A stretch of DNA of 64,000 bases from Labilibacter sediminis. Its GTDB lineage: Bacteria; Bacteroidota; Bacteroidia; Bacteroidales; Marinilabiliaceae. Shown one piece after another: positions 57,290-64,000 of the stretch. The stretch's first letter is position 1; each line of letters begins with the position of its first letter. The DNA lies in assembly GCF_005877885.1 (NCBI RefSeq), contig NZ_VCHY01000001.1:62001-126000 (forward strand), given 5' to 3'. The position numbers and the translations under genes are program-made. Under the pieces are notes generated by a model. The model did not search any database and was not told the DNA's origin. It was given only the letters and a program-made list of their open reading frames with translations.

Positions 57290-59356
57290 TTAATTACTAT
57301 TTAATGATTCTTGCTCTTGTCTTATCTCGTACATCTGCTCCGCTATTTCCCTGCAGGCATCAATGGTTTCCTGATATGGTGTATCACACACATCCAGAAA
57401 GCCAATTTGATAGTTTTCTCCATCACCCCTACCAGTTACTGCCTGCTCGCCATATTGAAACCAGTGAGCTCCCACGATGTAAGGATTTTCCAATGCACCT
57501 TTGATGTATTCGTAATAAACTCGTCCTCTTTGCTCCTGATTTTGCACCGAACGCAAACCAGTGTGAAGCATACCTCTGTCCAAAGCCCCAAAGTGAAATT
57601 CGCCGATTATAATGGGTTTATCAATTGACTTATCATGGAACACTAAATCATTAGGTACAAAACGATAACGGTTAAAACTCACCACATCGCAGTATTTGGC
57701 CGCTAGGGGAACAATCCAACGCTGATGCCCCAAATCATCAGGATAATAATGGTTGTGCAAGCGACTGCCCATATAAAGCTTGTTTGGTGCTTTGGCTTTG
57801 ATTACTTCCCTGCAGGTTTTGTAATACAGCTCCACCATTATCTTCTCGAAGGCCAACAAATCAGCTTGGGCTGTTTTCGATGTAACTTCAGTAGTAGTCT
57901 TCAAAAAAGTTTGCCACGATGCATAATTACTCTCCCATGATTGATTGAGTTTTTCAATTAATTCATACTTATCTCTCAGAAACTTAACCAGCTCAACTTT
58001 GGCATTGTCAGCGGCTGGCGAGGACTGAACGGCTCTTCCAATCTTTCCCCAGCCGTGTAATTCATTATCTACAAAATAGCCTATACAATAATCGTCCTCC
58101 CAGGTGGCGACATGCTTTTCAAAGGTCTTTTCCAAATTCAATTTATAATCAGGGTCAAACACATTGGGAAATTTGAGTTTACCACCTACCTTTTTCCATG
58201 GAAAGTTAACACTTACGGTATAAGGTGTTCGTCTCTGCAGGTAAGTTGCTTCATCCGACCAGTTGCCAAAAGTATTCATTCCCCAGCTTTTTAGTCTCTG
58301 ATGTGCCAAGTCACTGTTTCTTTGTTGCCATTTTTCTCCGTATTTACGATACAGATTGGCTCCGGTAAAATTGTATGTGAGGATATTCCCTTTCTTGTTT
58401 TTTGCAAATTGATACAATGTAGAGTTCTTATCTGGCAAGGATGAGAAATACTTTTCACGTCCCATTACTCGTGTGGTAGCAGCTGCTTTTGCCACGCCCG
58501 TTATGCCATGCGACCAGAACAGACAACCTTCAGGATCAATCAACCACCAACGATCATCAATTTTCTCCACTCTGAAATGCCCGGTAGCTTTGTATTTTTT
58601 GCCTTTCGCCCAACCTCCGTATTTATTTCTGTCTTGCGGCGAGGGATGCGTTTTTAAATCCAGATTCTCTTTCTCAATGGCTTCTTTCAGCTCATCATCG
58701 GAATGCACCTTGCCTAACCACTCTTTATGGATATACTGGCCATATTTATCTACAAATGGAAACTCTGTTTGTTGAATTTCGTCATATGATTTGGCCATCA
58801 GGTTTCCTTCAGCCATAAAATTTCTGACCTCAATTGTTGCAGGGCCTTTGGGATTGATCAATGATAGTTTAATCTTTTTAATATGCGCTGCATCCATCGG
58901 TACCCAATGCCAGAAATAACCTCCGGGATAACCAAACATACCTTCATAAGAACGTGCCATAGGGTGCTCTTCCGGTAATCGATAACCTTTAATTAGGATA
59001 CGCATCACACTTGTCTCTCCAGGATTAAGAGACAGCACTCCCTCGTTCCATTGATAATCGCCGATATGAGCATTTAAGAGAATAGCTTCGCTCGCTAAAT
59101 TACTTACTTCAAAAGCGACGGATGAATGAGTCCTTAAGTCCCAACTCCCATTGGGTGACAGTAATTCGATTACAGGATTTTCAGGATCCATATTTATAAG
59201 CAATGAACCATTTTTATCAACTTCAAGGATTGAATTCTTAGCAATGACAAAATTTGAGACATAATCATTAGATATATCTATCAGTTGAATTTGTCCAATT
59301 GATACAATTGTTAATAGATGTAATGTAAGAAATAAGAATACTTTTGATTTTATCAT
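57290..59356 (-). CDS. GH50-like beta-agarase-type glycosidase (copy 2)
   Basis: 688 residues, same plan as the gene at 47082: signal peptide (to about IGQ), beta-sandwich (RTHSSVAFEVSNLASEAILL), then TIM barrel with KIDDRWWLIDPEGCLFWSHG, RLKSWGMNTFGNWSDEATYL, GYFVDNELHGWGKIGRAVQS (Glu432), IIIGEFHFGALDRGMLHTGL (Glu586) and GAHWFQYGEQAVTGRGDGEN. The two paralogues share these blocks but differ elsewhere, so they may divide labour, for example on differently substituted galactan chains. Followed by the SGNH esterase. Transcription probably begins in the gap 59357-59520, which holds a motif shared with beta-helix A. Confidence 0.88.
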   Translation of the reverse strand: MIKSKVFLFLTLHLLTIVSIGQIQLIDISNDYVSNFVIAKNSILEVDKNGSLLINMDPENPVIELLSPNGSWDLRTHSSVAFEVSNLASEAILLNAHIGDYQWNEGVLSLNPGETSVMRILIKGYRLPEEHPMARSYEGMFGYPGGYFWHWVPMDAAHIKKIKLSLINPKGPATIEVRNFMAEGNLMAKSYDEIQQTEFPFVDKYGQYIHKEWLGKVHSDDELKEAIEKENLDLKTHPSPQDRNKYGGWAKGKKYKATGHFRVEKIDDRWWLIDPEGCLFWSHGITGVAKAAATTRVMGREKYFSSLPDKNSTLYQFAKNKKGNILTYNFTGANLYRKYGEKWQQRNSDLAHQRLKSWGMNTFGNWSDEATYLQRRTPYTVSVNFPWKKVGGKLKFPNVFDPDYKLNLEKTFEKHVATWEDDYCIGYFVDNELHGWGKIGRAVQSSPAADNAKVELVKFLRDKYELIEKLNQSWESNYASWQTFLKTTTEVTSKTAQADLLAFEKIMVELYYKTCREVIKAKAPNKLYMGSRLHNHYYPDDLGHQRWIVPLAAKYCDVVSFNRYRFVPNDLVFHDKSIDKPIIIGEFHFGALDRGMLHTGLRSVQNQEQRGRVYYEYIKGALENPYIVGAHWFQYGEQAVTGRGDGENYQIGFLDVCDTPYQETIDACREIAEQMYEIRQEQESLNSN

Positions 59357-59374
59357 GAATTACAGAATTTAATT

Positions 59375-59450
59375 CTTTTTATTGCTCCAAAAGTAATTGT
59401 TGAAAAATAGATAACAGAGCACAAAATGGACAATGCTTATCGTAAAATTG
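59375..59450 (-). promoter_or_regulatory. Shared upstream motif, copy before GH50 copy 2
   Basis: AAAAGTAATT (59389-59398) and GACAATGCTTA (59429-59439) followed by CGTAAA align with 53585-53645. The core is 73 nt before the ATG at 59356, almost the same distance as in the other copy. Confidence 0.55.
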
Positions 59451-59520
59451 CCAAGGTTTTTTATCCCAATTGTTAAGAAGTAAGTAATTGTATTAGTTGG
59501 ATCATTTAAATTCCAATAAG

Positions 59521-59847
<327 letters not shown>

Positions 59848-59897
59848 TTTGAGGGGATCGTTAATGGTTGGGTATGATTATATACTTCTCTATTATA

Positions 59898-59929
59898 AAA
59901 ATACTCCTGCCTCAGGGAGAGACAGGAGT
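59898..59929 (-). terminator. Intrinsic terminator after beta-helix C
   Basis: Stem ACTCCTG...CAGGAGT (59903-59909 with 59923-59929) enclosing CTC...GAG, followed in the minus sense by U residues. Repeated at 63873-63899. Confidence 0.8.
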
Positions 59930-59953
59930 GTGATAATTAGTTGGTATTAAAGT

Positions 59954-62900
59954 TTATTGTATTAATAATTTTTCAGTAGCACGTTTACCAGTTTCATCTG
60001 TAAGTAAAAGCAGATAGGTGCCTTTGCTCAGGTGATTGACAGATAATGTAACTGAACTATTCTCATTAGTATCAAGTTTTTGATTTAATACTTGACTTCC
60101 CATCAGGTTGTAGATCACTATACTTGTTTTTCCCTGGAAACCTTGAGTGGAGATAGTTACGTTATCTGATGCAGGGTTAGGATAGACATTAACTACTTGT
60201 TCGCTTGCATTGTTAGTGAAATCAGTTGCTATTTCTGTACTTTTAAGTGTTGATTCCACAATACTAATATTATCAAGGTATACCTGTCCCAGATAGCCAT
60301 TAGGTGTCCAGAAACCAATTTGAGAATCTGTATCTCCGGCATCAGTAGTAAATGAGATTGTTTGTTCTGTCACTTGAGTATCGGTAAGCTCTACTTCAAA
60401 ATATTTTGTTCCTGCTGAGTTCTTAACATGGAATTTTGCTGTTTTTGAAACGTCTGTTACCATTGTAGTAAAAGTAATTTCATAAGTAGTAGCAGCTTTT
60501 GTTTTAATCCACTGGCTCGCTCCTCCTTTTCCATCAATTAATAAAGAGCTTGTTCCGGCAATCGGATTTGAAGTTTCAATTGCTGTTCCCCCATAGTAAT
60601 CCCATGCGTGTAATCCTTTTTCAAAATCGTCATTCAGAATATAAGCAGTTTCTTCTATAACCATTTCGTCACAATAAGCATCATTTACACCATTAGTCGG
60701 ACGCCAGAAATAAACTTTTGCCGTGATATCTGTAGCTCCGGTTGTAAACATCACTCTGTGCGCTGTATATTCAGTGTCATAAATATCAACAAACCCGAAT
60801 GCAGTACCACTTGCATCTTCAACACCTAGTACAACTCTATCGTTTTGAGGATCGCTTACTTTTGCAAAAGCTGATAAAGTATAGGTGGTATTGGGTTTTA
60901 CATCTACCCATTGGTTTACAGAACCTATACCTGTTAATTTTACTGCTTTACTGCCACATACAGCATCCGACACTATAGTTGGGTTGTTCCATGTATTCCA
61001 GTCGGTTAAGTCATTTTCAAAACTTCCGTTTAGCAATTCTGTTGTTATTTCCGCTTCTACAGTAATTGCTGAAGTTGCTGTATATCCACCATCAACTGTT
61101 GTAACTGTTATAGTAGCAGTACCTTCGCTTATTGCAGTTACTAATCCATTAGTATCAACTGTAGCAACCGAAGTATTGTTGCTCGACCATGTAACATTTT
61201 TATTTACAGCCTGAGAGGGCATAATATTTTCTGTTAACTGTAGTGTTCCACTAACAGTTACAGTTGCACTTTGTGGTGATACAGATACTCCGCTTACAGC
61301 ACTTGGATCAATACCTGTATTGTAATTATTATCAGCACCAATATTTGGTAACAGGTTGTTAACATCTACCGCATTACCATAAATATCAGTGGCTGAATTC
61401 AAAAAAATATTTTTAAAAATGCCTTGTCCGGCCATAGGGAAAGTTGGTTCAGGGAAAGTTGTACCGGCATCAATAACAGCACTTTCTGGTTGAATCTGAT
61501 AACCATAAATATCACCTGAGCCTTCGTTTACAAACTGAGGATCAACACCTGTAATCTTGTAATTATCCAAATTAGTAAATGCTGATGCAATATCGCCATA
61601 GAAAAGGTTGTTGGATACAATTAATTCACTTCCCGGTTCTATGTCGATTTCAACACCGGTAGCACCTATTTGTCCTCCATTAACGGCTTTAAAAATATTG
61701 TTATAGATATAAGTATTTTCAGCCCAAATTGAAATGTCGGGTGTATATGCTTTATCAATAAAAATTGTGTTGTTGTAAATATAGTTATTGTTTGAACGAA
61801 CGGGAGTTTGATCAGTTCCTACATAACCCGAAACCCAAATTGAATATCCGTGATGCTCTCTGTACCCATCGTTTACGCTTACATTGTAACGGAATGTACT
61901 ATTTTCGCAGTCGCCAAGAATTTCACAAAAACCTCCTGCAGTCTCCTCGCTGTAATTGTACTGGAAAATTGCATTTTTACAAAAGAAATCAACATGTCCG
62001 CCTGCTCCGTAAGTATCACCAAAACCATTGTTTCTTAACTGTTTGTTGAATTGTACTATGATATTATGTGAATCCCAAATCCAACAACCTTCTCCACGTC
62101 CGTATAATCTGTCGGTAGATGAATTTTTGTCGCCCAAACCTAAATCAATAAAAGTATTTTTTTCAACAAGTCCATTGCAAACCGAAGAAAATACAACACC
62201 ATCGCCACCTAATTGCTCAAATGTATTGTTGCGGATAACATAGTTCATATTTCTACCTTCCTCACTTATCGGATTGTTGGCCGGATTTAAATTTCTGCAA
62301 TGAATGGCTGTACTTCCCAGGTTGTAAAAATAGCAGTTCTCAATTAATACATCATTAATTCTTACTTCTCCTAATTCAGGATCATCTGCTGTAGCATCAA
62401 AGAAAATACCTTTGGCTGTATAATAATCAAGAGTGAATTTACCTTCCCAGTCCAGCATATTTATAGCAAAAACATCGGTTATTTTAAGATTTCGGAAAGT
62501 AAGGTTTTTACTTATGCCTCCCCATTTATTAGCAATTACTTTAATACCGTACGCGTTATTTGTGCTCCATGTAATATTACCCATATTTTGGCGGTCGTTT
62601 TTGATCCATATATCATTGAAAATAATATGGCTGGTATTAATCATTTTTACAGCTTCGATATAGTCACCGGTCAGAGTACTTCCCGAACCTGATAAAATAG
62701 GAAGTTCACCTAATCCATAGCTGCCAATTTCAATAGGACGTTCTTGAGTACCTGATCGGTTAAGCGAAAGTTGACCTTCAAAATAATCACCTCGCTTAAA
62801 CAACACTTTATCGCCGGATACTAAATATCCTCCATTACCATCTGTGGCTGCCGCCGCGCTGACCTTAGCAATGGTTTGCCATGGTGAATTGATGCTACCA

Positions 62901-63400
62901 TCGTTGGCATCGTTTCCACTTGCACTTACATAATAAACATTGAAATCTTCGCTAAGCTCAAGCTTATCAATTAAAATGTCAGCTGCTGATGTGGCTGCAA
63001 TAGTAATTGTATTACTGCTACCGGCATCTAAAGCAACATCTAAATACGTAACTTTTGCAGAATCCTCATAGGCCCAGTTTGAAGGTTGTAGCGTAACAGT
63101 GGTTGCAGCCTCACCATTTACTGATAGCAAAGCATCAACAGTTACTCCTCCGTTAAAAGAATATACCTCCAACTTGTAGGTACCTGCTGTAGTTACATTG
63201 GGGATAGTGAACTCTAATACTCCCTGAGGTGACGAACTTTTTAATATAACAAAGCTACCTCCTGATGCTAACTCTTTACTAACTAAGGAATAGTCACCGG
63301 ATAATGTGGCATTTTCAGCTTCCACAGCTAGAAGTGTTTGTGCATTAATGCACATATTGCTTGCCAGAAATAGGAGCAACAAAAGTGTAAAATTTTTCAT
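59954..63400 (-). CDS. Large T9SS-secreted beta-helix protein with three binding modules and Big_2 domain (copy C)
   Basis: 1148 residues from the start at 63400 (MKNFTLLLLLFLASNMCINA); upstream in-frame codons to 63454 belong to the repeated leader and are rejected. Order: CBM6-like jelly roll (about 25-150; GTYKLEVYSFNGGVTVDALL), parallel beta-helix (about 155-690; YYVSASGNDANDGSINSPWQ; YNYSEETAGGFCEILGD; GYVGTDQTPVRS), Big_2 domain (about 705-785; TWSSNNTSVATVDTNGLVTA), two CBM4/9-like modules (about 790-915 starting LLNGSFENDLTDWNTW, and 918-1045 starting ILNDDFEKGLHAWDYY), and a T9SS domain (VNVYPNPASDNVTISTQ to EKLLIQ). The binding modules suggest attachment to insoluble or gel polysaccharide. 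Catalytic family unknown. Carries a leader at 63428-63501. Confidence 0.87.
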   Translation of the reverse strand: MKNFTLLLLLFLASNMCINAQTLLAVEAENATLSGDYSLVSKELASGGSFVILKSSSPQGVLEFTIPNVTTAGTYKLEVYSFNGGVTVDALLSVNGEAATTVTLQPSNWAYEDSAKVTYLDVALDAGSSNTITIAATSAADILIDKLELSEDFNVYYVSASGNDANDGSINSPWQTIAKVSAAAATDGNGGYLVSGDKVLFKRGDYFEGQLSLNRSGTQERPIEIGSYGLGELPILSGSGSTLTGDYIEAVKMINTSHIIFNDIWIKNDRQNMGNITWSTNNAYGIKVIANKWGGISKNLTFRNLKITDVFAINMLDWEGKFTLDYYTAKGIFFDATADDPELGEVRINDVLIENCYFYNLGSTAIHCRNLNPANNPISEEGRNMNYVIRNNTFEQLGGDGVVFSSVCNGLVEKNTFIDLGLGDKNSSTDRLYGRGEGCWIWDSHNIIVQFNKQLRNNGFGDTYGAGGHVDFFCKNAIFQYNYSEETAGGFCEILGDCENSTFRYNVSVNDGYREHHGYSIWVSGYVGTDQTPVRSNNNYIYNNTIFIDKAYTPDISIWAENTYIYNNIFKAVNGGQIGATGVEIDIEPGSELIVSNNLFYGDIASAFTNLDNYKITGVDPQFVNEGSGDIYGYQIQPESAVIDAGTTFPEPTFPMAGQGIFKNIFLNSATDIYGNAVDVNNLLPNIGADNNYNTGIDPSAVSGVSVSPQSATVTVSGTLQLTENIMPSQAVNKNVTWSSNNTSVATVDTNGLVTAISEGTATITVTTVDGGYTATSAITVEAEITTELLNGSFENDLTDWNTWNNPTIVSDAVCGSKAVKLTGIGSVNQWVDVKPNTTYTLSAFAKVSDPQNDRVVLGVEDASGTAFGFVDIYDTEYTAHRVMFTTGATDITAKVYFWRPTNGVNDAYCDEMVIEETAYILNDDFEKGLHAWDYYGGTAIETSNPIAGTSSLLIDGKGGASQWIKTKAATTYEITFTTMVTDVSKTAKFHVKNSAGTKYFEVELTDTQVTEQTISFTTDAGDTDSQIGFWTPNGYLGQVYLDNISIVESTLKSTEIATDFTNNASEQVVNVYPNPASDNVTISTQGFQGKTSIVIYNLMGSQVLNQKLDTNENSSVTLSVNHLSKGTYLLLLTDETGKRATEKLLIQ

Positions 63401-63427
63401 GTGTCTAAATTTGATTTTATTTGTCAT

Positions 63428-63501
63428 ATGGAACTCCCAAGAAAAGTTAATCATTCCCCTGTACGGAAATTGAATGATTAAATTTTACATGCTCGTTTCA
63501 T
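63428..63501 (-). promoter_or_regulatory. Leader module before beta-helix C, single copy
   Basis: Inverted repeat 63442-63456 with 63472-63486 (14 of 15 positions pair; AAAAGTTAATCATTC), 15-nt loop, bounded on the plus strand by ATGGAACTCCCAAG and ACATGCTCGTTTCAT. In the mRNA sense the module ends 28 nt before the ATG at 63400. Relative to 45958-46033 one pair in the stem is changed on both sides (T-A to C-G). Confidence 0.7.
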
Positions 63502-63867
63502 CATCATACTTGAAATTAATTAGTGATTAATATGCCACGTTTGGCATCTTGTAATGAATTCCGGAATTAGTGATGTAAATATATGTGAGACTTGGATTTA
63601 GGAAAGGCTGATAATCGACAAAAGAATAACACTTTTAACAAAAAGAGAGCACAAGCGCGTTTGTTATTTTATGATTCGTTAATTCAATTATATTTTTTCT
63701 GATCAGAGAAATGTTGAGAGAGCAGACATGTCAGAGTTGATAAAGGATATCAGAAGGAGTGTATTGCTATATTATTTAGAAGAGTCAGGGTTTTCTGTGC
63801 GTAAAACAGATAAATATTTGTCGAAAATATGATACTATTCAAATGTGTTCATGTTGTGTCCTATTAC
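63502..63867. other. Non-coding stretch upstream of beta-helix C
   Basis: Contains ATGCCA-CGTT-TGGCAT (63532-63547) and AATTCCGGAATT (from about 63557), two small dyads where the beta-helix C promoter is expected. On the plus strand 63728-63832 a 34-codon frame reads MSELIKDIRRSVLLYYLEES then GFSVRKTDKYLSKI; it could be a tiny gene or a remnant and is not claimed. Confidence 0.45.
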
Positions 63868-63899
63868 AAAAAACTCCTGCCTCAGGGAGAGACAGGAGT
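63868..63899 (-). terminator. Second copy of the beta-helix C terminator
   Basis: Same stem as at 59903-59929 (63873-63879 with 63893-63899), with identical loop, again preceded in the minus sense by a T9SS-type 3' end. Confidence 0.75.
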
Positions 63900-63921
63900 G
63901 AAATCATTAGTTGGTATTCTG

Positions 63922-64000
63922 TTTATTTTATTATAAGTTTTTCAGTAACGCGTTTATCGGTTCTCTAATCCGAAACAGAGAAAAGTAATCTGAATGCCAG
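63922..64000 (-). pseudogene. Broken C-terminal end of a T9SS protein
   Basis: The minus strand reads LLFSVSD, a TAG stop, then RTDKRVTEKLIIK and a stop, matching the ending of beta-helix C (TDETGKRATEKLLIQ). The in-frame TAG suggests a decayed or frameshifted duplicate of the T9SS tail entering from beyond the right edge. Confidence 0.55.

Noticed and set aside
63728-63832. 34-codon plus-strand frame MSELIKDIRRSVLLYYLEES and following
   Set aside because: Plausible looking but very short, no supporting promoter or family; not claimed as a gene.

Overview
This AT-rich window reads as a chromosomal segment from a marine, polysaccharide-degrading member of the Bacteroidetes (Bacteroidota), most like the Marinilabiliales-type lineages. 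The reasons are a SusC/SusD pair, two hybrid two-component systems (HTCS), seven proteins with C-terminal type IX secretion (T9SS) sorting domains, a DUF6266-type gene, and promoters of the Bacteroidetes TAnnTTTG type. No rRNA, tRNA or CRISPR array was seen. Genus and species cannot be assigned from the sequence alone.

All convincing genes lie on the minus strand except the four-gene xylose operon. From left to right: (i) 1-8412, a GH3 glycosidase cut by the window edge, a sulfatase, HTCS-1 and a small secreted protein; (ii) 8684-15740, a PKD-domain surface lipoprotein, SusD, SusC, and a T9SS-sorted PCMD-like protein; (iii) 15741-18715, mostly non-coding with a REP-like palindrome, a DUF6266 gene and a 42-bp palindrome; (iv) 18716-24187, plus strand, xylR-xylB-xylA-xylE, bracketed by about 145-bp direct repeats with an integrase remnant on the right; (v) 25143-30806, two GH2 beta-galactosidase-type enzymes; (vi) 31921-35961, HTCS-2; (vii) 36210-45933, three secreted S1 sulfatases and a large propeller-containing enzyme that may be lambda-carrageenase-like; (viii) 46195-63400, an alpha/beta-hydrolase esterase, two GH50-like enzymes, an SGNH esterase, a metallophosphoesterase-LamG protein, a DUF3244-like small protein, and three paralogous right-handed beta-helix proteins.

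The likely logic is degradation of a sulfated, partly acylated galactan of red-algal type. Sulfatases and esterases would strip substituents, GH50-like, propeller and beta-helix enzymes would cut the backbone outside or at the cell surface, SusC/SusD and the PKD lipoprotein would bind and import oligosaccharides, GH2 and GH3 enzymes would finish them in the periplasm, and the two HTCS would sense breakdown products. The embedded xylose operon could use xylose side groups of the same polymer, or may simply have been inserted here. The substrate is inferred, not shown.

The strongest unexplained signal is a recurrent leader module before three genes (susC, the propeller enzyme and the largest beta-helix protein). 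It holds a conserved hairpin with compensatory changes and a mini-ORF beginning Met-Lys-Arg, and is in tandem copies at two of the three loci.
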